Shown here: positions 9,291 through 17,009 of the stretch, one piece after another | Layout of the letters: every line of letters starts with the position of its first letter | Numbering within the stretch: position 1 is the stretch's first letter | Assembly: GCA_005883625.1 (NCBI GenBank) | Contig: VBDU01000048.1 | Location: 1 to 64,000 of the forward strand | Origin: Chloroflexota bacterium | GTDB taxonomy: Bacteria > Chloroflexota > Limnocylindria > P2-11E | Reading direction: 5' to 3' | Length of the DNA: 64,000 nt | Made by a program: the position numbers and the translations under genes | The notes under the pieces: model-generated | What the model saw: only the letters and a program-made list of their open reading frames with translations | Told to the model about the DNA's origin: nothing | Database searches by the model: none

Positions 9291-10249
9291 AGCGCGCCGA
9301 TCCCCAGCAGCAGACCGTCCTTCTTGATCGCGGGGCTCGTCACGGAGAAGAGCACGACGCCGTCGGTCGGCGCGGTGACGGTCGCGAGCGGCTCGCCGAC
9401 GAGATCGGTGAGGTCTCCGACGACGTCGCCCGTCCGCACCTCCTGGGCGACCGCGACGCGGCAATGGAAGATGCCCTCGACCGGCGAGCGCAGCCACTCG
9501 AAGCTCTTCACGGCGCGCGGCGGCGCGACCCGCTCCGGCTCGCCCGCGAGCGAGCCGACCGCCCGAAGGATGTTCGTCACGCCACGGACGTGACGGGCGA
9601 CGTCCTCTTCGATGAGGAGCCCGCGTCCGCCGGATTCCGCGAGGATCGCGGCGACGCCCCGTTGCGCCGCGACGGCGTACATCATGCCGGGACGCTCGCC
9701 GGTCGCTCCGCTCTTCACGACCCACTTCGCGCCATAGGCGTTCGCCATCGCCCGCATCCGCTCGTCGCGCGTGGCGTCGCCCGACTCGCGGTAGCCCACG
9801 AACGGCGTGAGTTCCTCGATGAGATCGCCGGCGTGGAGATCGATCGAGTGCTCGAAACGGACGACGATCTCCGTGAGCAGGTGGTGGGCGAAGCGCTGCC
9901 CCCACGTCCCCTTCGCGTCACCCGGGAAGAGGCGGTTCAGGTTGTCGTTGTCCTCGGGGTTCACGTAGATCGACCGCTCGTAGAAGCCGGGCCGATTGAG
10001 GAGCGGGATGATGACGATGGTCCCCCGTACCTCGCGCGGGTCGAGCGACCGGCCGAGCCTGATCGCGGCCTCGATGCCCGTGTACTCCGCCGCGTGGATC
10101 CCCGCGGTCACGAGGAACGTCGGCCCGCGCGACGCACCGGCGAAGGCGATGTAGGGCCATTCGTAGCGCGCCAGACCCGCGTCGCCGGCGAACGTGAACC
10201 GCCCCGTCGCGCGCTCGCCGGCGGCCGGGATCGGGATGGGTCCGATCAC
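9287..10249 (-). CDS. Succinylglutamate desuccinylase/aspartoacylase-family zinc carboxypeptidase
   Basis: M14-related zinc hydrolase that cleaves N-acyl amino acids or related amides. Zinc ligands are seen in GIHAAEYTG (His-x-x-Glu) and in SIDLHAGD (His). The mid-region RLFPGDAKGTWGQR matches the substrate-loop region of this family, and a C-terminal barrel-sandwich segment (GDVVGDLTDLVGE) follows. 320 aa, no signal peptide, so cytosolic. It diverges from the NHL-repeat gene with only 19 bases between the two start codons. The natural substrate is unknown. Confidence 0.8.
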   Translation of the reverse strand: MIGPIPIPAAGERATGRFTFAGDAGLARYEWPYIAFAGASRGPTFLVTAGIHAAEYTGIEAAIRLGRSLDPREVRGTIVIIPLLNRPGFYERSIYVNPEDNDNLNRLFPGDAKGTWGQRFAHHLLTEIVVRFEHSIDLHAGDLIEELTPFVGYRESGDATRDERMRAMANAYGAKWVVKSGATGERPGMMYAVAAQRGVAAILAESGGRGLLIEEDVARHVRGVTNILRAVGSLAGEPERVAPPRAVKSFEWLRSPVEGIFHCRVAVAQEVRTGDVVGDLTDLVGEPLATVTAPTDGVVLFSVTSPAIKKDGLLLGIGAL

Positions 10250-10255
10250 GCGCGG

Positions 10256-10262
10256 TAGTCTG
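10256..10262. promoter_or_regulatory. Overlapping divergent -10 elements in a 19-bp intergenic gap
   Basis: On the plus strand TAGTCT (10256-10261) is seven bases before the ATG at 10269. On the minus strand CAGACT (10262-10257) is seven bases before the GTG at 10249. The two hexamers overlap by five bases and sit at the exact centre of the intergenic gap, so both genes could be transcribed leaderless from one shared site. Inference from spacing. Confidence 0.4.
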
Positions 10263-10268
10263 CCTCGA

Positions 10269-11300
10269 ATGGCGGTCGGCAGCGTTCCGGCCTACGCGCC
10301 GGTCGAGGGCTGGGAGCGGCTGCCACCCGGCTTCGCGCATCGCGACGTGGCCGCCGTCGCCGTCGATGCCGGCGGTCGCGTGTACCTCTTCTGTCGCGGC
10401 GACCATCCCGTCTTGGTCTACGAGCGCGACGGCCGCTTCGTCCGCTCGTGGGGCGAAGGCGTCTTCACGATGCGCGCGCACGGCATCACCGTCGCGCCCG
10501 ACGGGGCGATCTGGTGCACCGACGACGGCGACCACACCGTGCGAAAGTTCACGTCGGACGGCGAGCTCCTGCTCACGGTCGGGACGAGCGGCCGCCCGTC
10601 CGACACGGGCTACGACGGCAAGAGCGTCGGCTCGATCGCGCGGGGCGGTCCGGCCTTCAACCGGCCGACGAACCTCGCGGTCGCGGCGAACGGCGACCTG
10701 TACGTCTCCGACGGCTACGGGAACGCGCGGGTCCACCGCTTCTCGGCGCGCGGCGAGCTCCTCGCGTCCTGGGGCGAGCCCGGGACCGGCCCGGGCCAGT
10801 TCATGCTCCCGCACGGCATCGCCGTGCACCCGGACGGCCGCGTGTTCGTCTGCGACCGCGAGAACGACCGCATCCAGGTGTTCAGCCCCGACGGCGAGTT
10901 CCTCGCGGAGTGGACCGACGTGCAGCGGCCGACGCAGCTCGCCTTCGACGCGGAGGGCCGGGCGTTCGTCGCCGAGCTCTGCTGGCGGGCGGGGCTCCGG
11001 TCGTTCCGGCGCGGCCCTATCGAGCGTCACCTCCCGAGCCGCATCGCGGTCTGCGACGAGCGCGGCACGGTCATCGCGCGCCTCGGCGACCACGGTCCGC
11101 GGGACCAGACCTGGGGCGCCGCCGATCCCTGCCGTCCGGGAAACTTCTGCGCGCCGCACGGTCTCGCGCTCGACGCGAACGGCGACCTCTACGTCGCGGA
11201 GGTCACCTGGACGATCGGCGTGAGCCACGATCTCGTCCCGCCGGACTGCCACACGTTCCAAAAGCTCAGGCTGGTCGGGAGGCCACCGTCCTCTTCGTGA
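10269..11300 (+). CDS. NHL-repeat beta-propeller protein (peptidyl-hydroxyglycine lyase-like)
   Basis: Beta-propeller built from NHL repeats; the clearest blades are FMLPHGIAVHPDGRVFVCDR-x-NDRIQVFSPDGEF and the preceding NRPTNLAVAANGDLYVSDGYGNARVHRFS. A His-containing blade motif (MRAHGITVAPDGAIWCTDDG) and a last blade with CAPHGLALDANGDLYVAEV resemble the metal-binding lyase domain of peptidylglycine alpha-amidating enzymes. In bacteria these proteins are often of unknown role. No signal peptide is seen. 343 aa; the ATG start gives MAVGSVPAYAPVEGWERLPPGF, the usual family N-terminus. The next gene starts after one base, so cotranscription with the alcohol dehydrogenase is likely. Confidence 0.8.
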   Translation: MAVGSVPAYAPVEGWERLPPGFAHRDVAAVAVDAGGRVYLFCRGDHPVLVYERDGRFVRSWGEGVFTMRAHGITVAPDGAIWCTDDGDHTVRKFTSDGELLLTVGTSGRPSDTGYDGKSVGSIARGGPAFNRPTNLAVAANGDLYVSDGYGNARVHRFSARGELLASWGEPGTGPGQFMLPHGIAVHPDGRVFVCDRENDRIQVFSPDGEFLAEWTDVQRPTQLAFDAEGRAFVAELCWRAGLRSFRRGPIERHLPSRIAVCDERGTVIARLGDHGPRDQTWGAADPCRPGNFCAPHGLALDANGDLYVAEVTWTIGVSHDLVPPDCHTFQKLRLVGRPPSSS

Positions 11301-11301
11301 G

Positions 11302-12345
11302 ATGAAGGCGGCCGTCATGCACGAGTTCGGTCCGCCCGAGGTCCTCCGCTACGAGGACGTGCCGGATCCGGTCGTCGGCCGGGGCGAGGTCCTCCTGCGG
11401 GTGCGTTCGGTCTCGGTGAACCGCACGCACTGCCTGCGGGTCCGGGGCGGCGAGTACTTCCCGGGCCTTCCGTTCCCGCACGTCCTGGGCGTCGATCCCG
11501 CGGGGACCGTCGAGGCGGTGGGCGATGGTGTGCACGTCTGGAAGCGCGGCGACCGCGTCGTGGTCCATCACGCGATCGCCTGCGGGGCGTGCGAGGCATG
11601 CCGCGCCGGCGAGGGCGAGTATTGCGATCGGCAGCGGCAGATCGGCATCCATCGCTGGGGCGGCTACGCCGAGTACGTGAGCGTGCCGGCGCAGAACGTT
11701 CATCCGGTGCCGGAGGGCCTCACGTTCCCGGAGGCGACGGTCGTGGTCCGTCACGCGCCGCTCGCCTTCGCGCTCGCGCGGCGCGCCGAGCTGCGCGCGG
11801 GCGAGTGGGCGTTGGTGATGGGCGCGGCGGGCGCGCTCGGCGGGTTCGTGGTGCAGGTCGCGAAGCTCGTCGGCGCGCACGTCATCGCCGCCGCGAGCTC
11901 CGACGAACGCGCGGCTGCCGCGCGCGAGTGCGGCGCGGACATCGCGGTGAACTATCGTGCCGAGGACCTCCTCGAGGCGGTCCTGCGCGTCACCGAGGGG
12001 CGCGGCGTCGACGTCGTGTTCGAGAACGTCGGCGACCGCGCGCTCTGGCCGAAGTCGTTCGGCAGCCTGGGCTTTCGCGGACGTCTCGTCACCGCGGGCG
12101 CGCACGCCGGCGGTAGGGTCGAGCTCGACCTCGGCCGGCTCTACCACCGCTTGCAGCGCATCATCGCGAGCCCGCGGTCGAGCCTCGCCGACATCGAGCG
12201 CACGCTCGCCGAATCGCGCGCCGGTCGTATCCGCTCCGTACGGATCGACCGCGTGCTGCCGCTCGCCGAAGCCGCGGTCGGCCATCGGCTGCTGCAGGAG
12301 CGGCAGGTCATCGGAAAGGTCGTGCTCGAGCCGCCCGCGCCCTAG
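11302..12345 (+). CDS. Zinc-binding alcohol dehydrogenase/quinone oxidoreductase (MDR)
   Basis: Medium-chain dehydrogenase/reductase using NAD(P). The N-terminal GroES-like fold starts MKAAVMHEFGPPEVLRYED. The structural zinc site is present (CGACEACRAGEGEYC, four Cys) and the nucleotide-binding turn is VMGAAGALGGFVVQVAK. 347 aa. A paralogue lies at 25114-26169 with the same order of motifs (GVQRWGGYAEYV versus GIHRWGGYAEYV), which shows a family expansion in this genome. The catalytic-zinc ligands are less clear than the structural ones. The substrate is unknown. It is one base after the NHL gene and converges on the ABC operon. Confidence 0.83.
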   Translation: MKAAVMHEFGPPEVLRYEDVPDPVVGRGEVLLRVRSVSVNRTHCLRVRGGEYFPGLPFPHVLGVDPAGTVEAVGDGVHVWKRGDRVVVHHAIACGACEACRAGEGEYCDRQRQIGIHRWGGYAEYVSVPAQNVHPVPEGLTFPEATVVVRHAPLAFALARRAELRAGEWALVMGAAGALGGFVVQVAKLVGAHVIAAASSDERAAAARECGADIAVNYRAEDLLEAVLRVTEGRGVDVVFENVGDRALWPKSFGSLGFRGRLVTAGAHAGGRVELDLGRLYHRLQRIIASPRSSLADIERTLAESRAGRIRSVRIDRVLPLAEAAVGHRLLQERQVIGKVVLEPPAP

Positions 12346-12348
12346 GGG

Positions 12349-13137
12349 TCAGGCCGGGACGCCGACGCTCTCGCGTACCTCCGTCTCGATGCGCTTCCAC
12401 ACGCGGTCGACGAGCGCGCCGAACGCCGGAGTGCGCTTCACGTCCAGCCGGCGCGGCCGCGGCAGGTCCACGGCAAGGACGTCGCCGACCTGGCCAGGCC
12501 GGCGCGTGAGGACGACGACCCGGTCGGAGAGGTAGATCGCCTCGTCGATCTGGTGCGTGATGAAGAGGACGGTCTTCCGCCGCGCGTTCCAGATGCGGAG
12601 GAGCTCGGCCTGCATGATCTCGCGGGTCTGTGCGTCGAGGCTCGCGAACGGTTCGTCCATGAGGAGCACTTCGGGGTCGACGGCGAGAGCGCGCGCGAGG
12701 TTGGTGCGCTGGCGCATCCCGCCCGAGAGCTCGTGCGGATACGCACGCTCGAATCCGCCCAGGCCGACGAACCGCAGGAGCTCGCCGGCCGCGCGGCGTG
12801 CCTCCTCGCCGAGACGCCCCTGCACCTCGAGGCCGAAGAGCACGTTGTCGAGCACCGTCCGCCAGGGGAAGAGCGCGTCGAGCTGGAACACGAGCGCGCG
12901 ATCGAGACCCGGGCCGGCAATGGGCCGGCCGTCGAGGAGCACCTCGCCGCGCGACGGCGCGAGGAGCCCGTCGACGAGCCGCAGGAGGGTCGTCTTGCCG
13001 CATCCCGAGGCCCCGACGACGGAGACGAACTCGCCCGCGTGGACGTCGAAGGTCACGCCGCGGAGCGCCTCGACGACGTCCCCCGAACGCGTCTCGAACC
13101 ACTTCGACACGCCGCGGAGCTCGAGCTTCGCCGTCAC
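12349..13137 (-). CDS. ABC transporter ATP-binding protein (nitrate/sulfonate/taurine type)
   Basis: Cytosolic ATPase powering an importer of the SsuB/TauB/NrtD group. Walker A is GASGCGKTT, the signature is LSGGMRQR, Walker B is VLLMDEPFASLD and the H-loop is FITHQIDEA. 262 aa, typical of the group. The frame is open far upstream, but the GTG start overlapping the permease stop (4 bases) gives the normal N-terminus VTAKLELRGVSKWFE. Last gene of a four-gene minus-strand operon: binding protein, VOC dioxygenase, permease, ATPase. Confidence 0.9.
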   Translation of the reverse strand: MTAKLELRGVSKWFETRSGDVVEALRGVTFDVHAGEFVSVVGASGCGKTTLLRLVDGLLAPSRGEVLLDGRPIAGPGLDRALVFQLDALFPWRTVLDNVLFGLEVQGRLGEEARRAAGELLRFVGLGGFERAYPHELSGGMRQRTNLARALAVDPEVLLMDEPFASLDAQTREIMQAELLRIWNARRKTVLFITHQIDEAIYLSDRVVVLTRRPGQVGDVLAVDLPRPRRLDVKRTPAFGALVDRVWKRIETEVRESVGVPA

Positions 13138-13973
13138 CGCTCGACCTCGACGAACCGCCACGGAGCGAGACGGCGCTCGAGCGCCTTCAGCGCCTCGCTG
13201 CTCACGACGCCGGCAAGCGCGAGGATGAGCACGCCCGCGAAGAGGGCGGCCATGTCGAACGTCTGCGCGGAGTAGAGGATGAGGTAGCCGAGCCCCGCCT
13301 TCGCCCCGAAGAGCTCGGCGACGACGACGCCCACGAGGCCGCGCGCGAGCCCGAGGCGCAGTCCGGTCACGATGACCGGGAGCGCCGAAGGGAGCATCAC
13401 CTTGGCGAAGATCTGCATCGGTCGGGCTCCGAACGACCGCGCCGCCTCGATGAGGTGCCGGTCGGTGCCCTCGATGCCGGTGAGCGTGTTGAGGAGGATC
13501 GGGAAGATCGAGACGAGCAGGATGACAGCGACCTTCGACTCGATGCCGAGCTTGAACCAGAGGATGAACAGCGGAGCGAGCGCGACGGTCGGGGTCGCGT
13601 AGAGGAACGCGACCCACGGATCGAGATAATCCCGGAGCGCGCGGCGTACCGCCATGGCCGCGCCAAGCGCGATGCCGGCCAGCGCTGCGGCCCCGAAGCC
13701 GAGCGCGAACTCGAGGAAGCTCGTGCGGACGTGGAGCTGGAGCTCGCCACGGGCCCAGAGGTCCCCCGCTGATGCGAACACGCTCGAGAGGGGCACGAAG
13801 AACAGCCGGTTCGTGATGACGAACCGCCCGATGAGCTCCCACAGGGCAAAGACGACGACGATCGATCCGAGCGCGCGGATGCGGCTCTGGTGCCGCTCGA
13901 AGAATCCGCGCCGCCTCGCCCTCGGCAGCGCCGCCCCGACGCCGAGCTCGACCTCGACGCTCCGGACGGTCAC
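13134..13973 (-). CDS. ABC transporter permease (SsuC/TauC type)
   Basis: Inner-membrane permease with about six hydrophobic segments. The EAA loop contacting the ATPase is readable as LIEAARSFGARPMQIFAKVMLPSALPVIVTG. The N-terminal cytosolic tail ends FFERHQSRIRALGSIV. 279 aa from the GTG at 13973; the frame extends further upstream, but the added residues have no membrane or family character. It overlaps the ATPase gene start by four bases, and the VOC dioxygenase gene ends about 18 bases upstream. Part of the uptake system fed by the binding protein at 14856-15884. Confidence 0.88.
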   Translation of the reverse strand: MTVRSVEVELGVGAALPRARRRGFFERHQSRIRALGSIVVVFALWELIGRFVITNRLFFVPLSSVFASAGDLWARGELQLHVRTSFLEFALGFGAAALAGIALGAAMAVRRALRDYLDPWVAFLYATPTVALAPLFILWFKLGIESKVAVILLVSIFPILLNTLTGIEGTDRHLIEAARSFGARPMQIFAKVMLPSALPVIVTGLRLGLARGLVGVVVAELFGAKAGLGYLILYSAQTFDMAALFAGVLILALAGVVSSEALKALERRLAPWRFVEVER

Positions 13974-13990
13974 CGGACTTGGGGCTCCAC

Positions 13991-14845
13991 CTACTCCCGC
14001 ATGACGGGCGGCGGCCCCTGCTTCCAGAGGTCGATCGTGTCCCGACCCGGCCAGACCCGGGGGGTCCACGTGCTGTCGTCGTAGATGCGTATGAGATCGG
14101 TCGTGTACTCGATGATGTTCTGCTCGGGATCCCAGAAGTACGAGAAGAGGTTGTTCCCCGCGCCGTGCCGCCCCGGACCCCAGAGGCGCGGCACGCCCTT
14201 GTCGCCGAGGTAGAAGACGCCTTTCGCGATGTCCATGAAGTCGTTCACCTCGAACGCGACGTGGTCGAGACCGGCCTTCGTCCGAGCGACGAACGCGAGC
14301 TGATGGTGGACCTCGTTGCAGCGGAGGAACACCATGTGGTGGCCGTTCCAGTCGCTTTCCTTGAAGCCGAAGACGTCCTTGTAGAACGCGTACGCGCGGT
14401 CGACGTCGGTGGTCCGGATGACGACGTGGCTGAGATTGAGCGGCTTCACGTTGCGGTCGCCGTAGTCCTCGCTCACCTTGTCGTCGCCCCAGTAGAGCTC
14501 GACGGCGTTCCCGTCCGGATCGCGCAGGCGCAGGTTGCGCTTCGCTCCGGGGCGGTCCGCCGGCCCCGGCACCTTCTCGATACGGACGCCCGCGTTCGCC
14601 AGCTCGGTCGCGGCGCGCTCGAGGTCGTCCGCGCTCCCGACCTCCAGGCCGAGCTCTTGCAGACCGGTCTCCTCGGCTCGGCCGAGCGTGACCGCGTTGT
14701 GCTCGGGGGCGGCCGTTCGGAGGTAGACCTTGCCATCAGCCTCCTCGGTGATCCCAAGGCCCCAGTGATCGACGTAGAACGCGGTCTGCTTGTCGAGGTC
14801 CTTCGCGCCGAGCGCGATGCGCCCGACCTTGCGCACCTTGATCAT
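13991..14845 (-). CDS. Extradiol dioxygenase of the VOC/glyoxalase superfamily
   Basis: Two-module vicinal-oxygen-chelate protein of the catechol 2,3-dioxygenase type. The C-terminal module carries the expected Fe(II) ligands: His in LNLSHVVIRTTDVD, His in GLDHVAFEVND and Glu in NIIEYTTDL. The N-terminal module (VRKVGRIALGAKDLDKQTAFY) is the non-catalytic copy. 284 aa. The enzyme would cleave a dihydroxylated aromatic ring in the cytosol. Its gene sits inside an ABC importer operon between the binding-protein and permease genes, which suggests that the imported compound is, or becomes, a catechol-like substrate. Chlorocatechol, protocatechuate or homoprotocatechuate cannot be distinguished. 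Confidence 0.85.
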   Translation of the reverse strand: MIKVRKVGRIALGAKDLDKQTAFYVDHWGLGITEEADGKVYLRTAAPEHNAVTLGRAEETGLQELGLEVGSADDLERAATELANAGVRIEKVPGPADRPGAKRNLRLRDPDGNAVELYWGDDKVSEDYGDRNVKPLNLSHVVIRTTDVDRAYAFYKDVFGFKESDWNGHHMVFLRCNEVHHQLAFVARTKAGLDHVAFEVNDFMDIAKGVFYLGDKGVPRLWGPGRHGAGNNLFSYFWDPEQNIIEYTTDLIRIYDDSTWTPRVWPGRDTIDLWKQGPPPVMRE

Positions 14846-14855
14846 CGCGGTCGGC

Positions 14856-15884
14856 TCAGAGCTTTCCCGCCGCTTCGAGGTAGGAGAGGTCCACGACGTC
14901 CTCGAAGCGGACCGGGCGCTTCAGCTGAGCACCCTCGTTCATGATGCCGATCACAGCGTCGACGCCCACACGGTCGACCTGCGCCTGCTTCGCATAGACC
15001 TTCCCGCGCATCGCGCCTGTGATGTAGAGGTCGTAGGTCTTCGTCGAGGCGTCGGCGCTCGTCTTGGTGATCTCGACGAGGTCACGGATGGCGGCGTCGC
15101 GGTTGGCGGGATTCTCCAGCCACTCGAGCGCGTCCTGGTCCGCCCGGATGAGCGCCGCGAGCGTGTCGCGGTTCGCGCTGGCCCAGTCGCGGCGGACCGC
15201 GAGGATCGTGAACATGTACTTCGGGATGGCCTCGGTGCTGCTGCCCAGCCGCCGCAGGCCCTTCGCCTCGCCCTCGAAGCTCTGCGGCGCGGAGAGCAGC
15301 GTTGCGTCGGCGGCACCCGAGATGACGGCCGCGAGGCGCGCCGACGATGACCCGACGTTCACCGGGTCGTAGCCGTCGGCGGACACCCCGTAGTACACGA
15401 GGGTCCGCTTGAGGATCGTGTTGTACTCGGACCCGGGATCCGCGGTCGCGATCTTCTTGCCGGCGAGCGACTTCGCCGAGGTGATGTCCGCCCGCGCGTA
15501 GAGCTCGTAGTCGGGGTCGGCCTGCGACCCCGCCACGATGATGACGTCGGCGCCGTTCGCGTAGGCGTTGATGACCGTACCGGTGATCTGGATCGTCCCC
15601 TCCGCCGCACCGGCGACGAGCGCCTGGAGCGCCGGCGGTCCGCCCGAGTGGAGCGTGAACTCCACATGCAGCCCGCGCCTGGCGTTGAAGCCCTCGCGCT
15701 CGGCGATCTGGAGTGTCGCGCTCGTCGCGCTCAGCGACGGCAGGGCGATGGTGAGGTTGCGGATCTGCTTCGCCGTCGCGGCCGCGGTCCCGGCGGCCGG
15801 CGTCGTCGGCACACCCGGCCCGCAAGCGCTCACGACGACGAGGGCGACGAGCGTTGGAAGAACGAGCCTGCGCACCGCCATCAC
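14856..15884 (-). CDS. ABC transporter substrate-binding lipoprotein (NMT1/SsuA type)
   Basis: Periplasmic-type binding protein anchored by a lipobox (VALVVVSACGPG). The mature part follows the NMT1/SsuA pattern: LTIALPSLSATSATLQIAEREGFNARRGLHVEF, then GAAEGTIQITGTVINAYANGADVIIVAG, then the SLAGKKIATADPGSEYNTILKRTL hinge region. 342 aa. A ribosome site (GGGGAGTG) precedes the start. First gene of the four-gene operon running to 12349. The coupled dioxygenase gene points to an aromatic acid or its sulfonate as ligand, which is inference. Confidence 0.87.
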   Translation of the reverse strand: MMAVRRLVLPTLVALVVVSACGPGVPTTPAAGTAAATAKQIRNLTIALPSLSATSATLQIAEREGFNARRGLHVEFTLHSGGPPALQALVAGAAEGTIQITGTVINAYANGADVIIVAGSQADPDYELYARADITSAKSLAGKKIATADPGSEYNTILKRTLVYYGVSADGYDPVNVGSSSARLAAVISGAADATLLSAPQSFEGEAKGLRRLGSSTEAIPKYMFTILAVRRDWASANRDTLAALIRADQDALEWLENPANRDAAIRDLVEITKTSADASTKTYDLYITGAMRGKVYAKQAQVDRVGVDAVIGIMNEGAQLKRPVRFEDVVDLSYLEAAGKL

Positions 15885-15932
15885 TCCCCAGCTGTCCGCC
15901 GCGCGCGAGTGTCCATCAAAGGCCGCATCCCC

Positions 15933-17009
15933 TCAAGCGGCAGGCGCTCGGTCGAACACGCGCCACGCGTCGCGCGGCAGATGGAGCCGCACCGGCTGAC
16001 CGACCGAGCTGGTCGGGGCGCGCCGGACCTTCGCGACGAGCGTGAGCCCGCCGGCCTCGACCTGGAGCGCCGTCGTCTCGCCCAGGAACGTCCGCGCGCG
16101 CAGCACGCCGTCGATGCTGTCGGCGACCGCGCCGTCCGGTTCCGCCGTGATGTGCTCGGGGCGCATGCCAAGCGTCACGGCCGTCCCCGGCGCCGCGCGT
16201 GCCGCGCACGCCACCCTCCCGAGTGGCGTGTCGACCGCGCCGTCCGCGCGCACGGTGCCGGGGACGAAGTTCATGTCGCCGACGAACGCCGCGACGAACG
16301 TGTCGACGGGCGCCTCGTACACCTCGAGCGGCGTGCCCTGCTGCAGGATCCGGCCCGCGCGCATCACGCAGACACGGTCACCGAGGCTGAGCGCCTCGAT
16401 CTGGTCGTGCGTCACGTAGAGCGTCGTGACGCCGAGCGCCTGCGTCAGCCGCCGCAGCTCGGTGCGCATGCTGTCCCGGAGCCGCGCGTCGAGGTTGGAA
16501 AGAGGCTCGTCCATGAGCAGCACCTTCGGCCGCGTGACGATCGCCCGCGCGAGCGCGACGCGCTGCTGCTGACCGCCGGAGAGCTCGGTCACGGGGCGCG
16601 ACGCGAGCGCGTCCAGGCGGACGAGCGCGAGCGCCTCCGCCACCCGCGGCGCGATCTCCCGGTGGGCGACGCGGCGCTGGCCGTGCGTGAGCGGGAGCGC
16701 AACGTTCTCCGCGACCGTCAGATGCGGCCACACCGCGTAGCTCTGGAAGACCATCCCGATGTCGCGCCGCTCGGGCGGGACGAACCGGTCGCCGTCGTCG
16801 ACGACGGCGCCGTCGACCTCGATGCGCCCCTCGTCGGCACGCTCGAGACCGGCGACGCAGCGCAGCGTGGTCGTCTTCCCGCAGCCGGAGGGGCCGAGCA
16901 GCACGAGGAACTCGCCGGGGTGCAGCGTGAGGTCGATGCCGGCGACCGCCTCGATCCGCCCACCCGCGGTCGCGAACGCCTTCCGCAGGCCGCTGACCCG
17001 GATGGTCAC
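15933..17009 (-). CDS. ABC transporter ATP-binding protein (iron(III)/spermidine/thiamine type)
   Basis: ATPase of the PotA/FbpC/ThiQ group. Walker A GPSGCGKTT, signature LSGGQQQR, Walker B VLLMDEPLSNLD and H-loop YVTHDQIEAL are all present. A C-terminal regulatory TOBE domain follows (GMRPEHITAEPDG, VRLHLPRDAWRVF). 358 aa from the GTG that overlaps the permease stop by four bases; the frame upstream is open but antisense-like. Third gene of a binding protein-permease-ATPase operon on the minus strand. Confidence 0.9.
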   Translation of the reverse strand: MTIRVSGLRKAFATAGGRIEAVAGIDLTLHPGEFLVLLGPSGCGKTTTLRCVAGLERADEGRIEVDGAVVDDGDRFVPPERRDIGMVFQSYAVWPHLTVAENVALPLTHGQRRVAHREIAPRVAEALALVRLDALASRPVTELSGGQQQRVALARAIVTRPKVLLMDEPLSNLDARLRDSMRTELRRLTQALGVTTLYVTHDQIEALSLGDRVCVMRAGRILQQGTPLEVYEAPVDTFVAAFVGDMNFVPGTVRADGAVDTPLGRVACAARAAPGTAVTLGMRPEHITAEPDGAVADSIDGVLRARTFLGETTALQVEAGGLTLVAKVRRAPTSSVGQPVRLHLPRDAWRVFDRAPAA

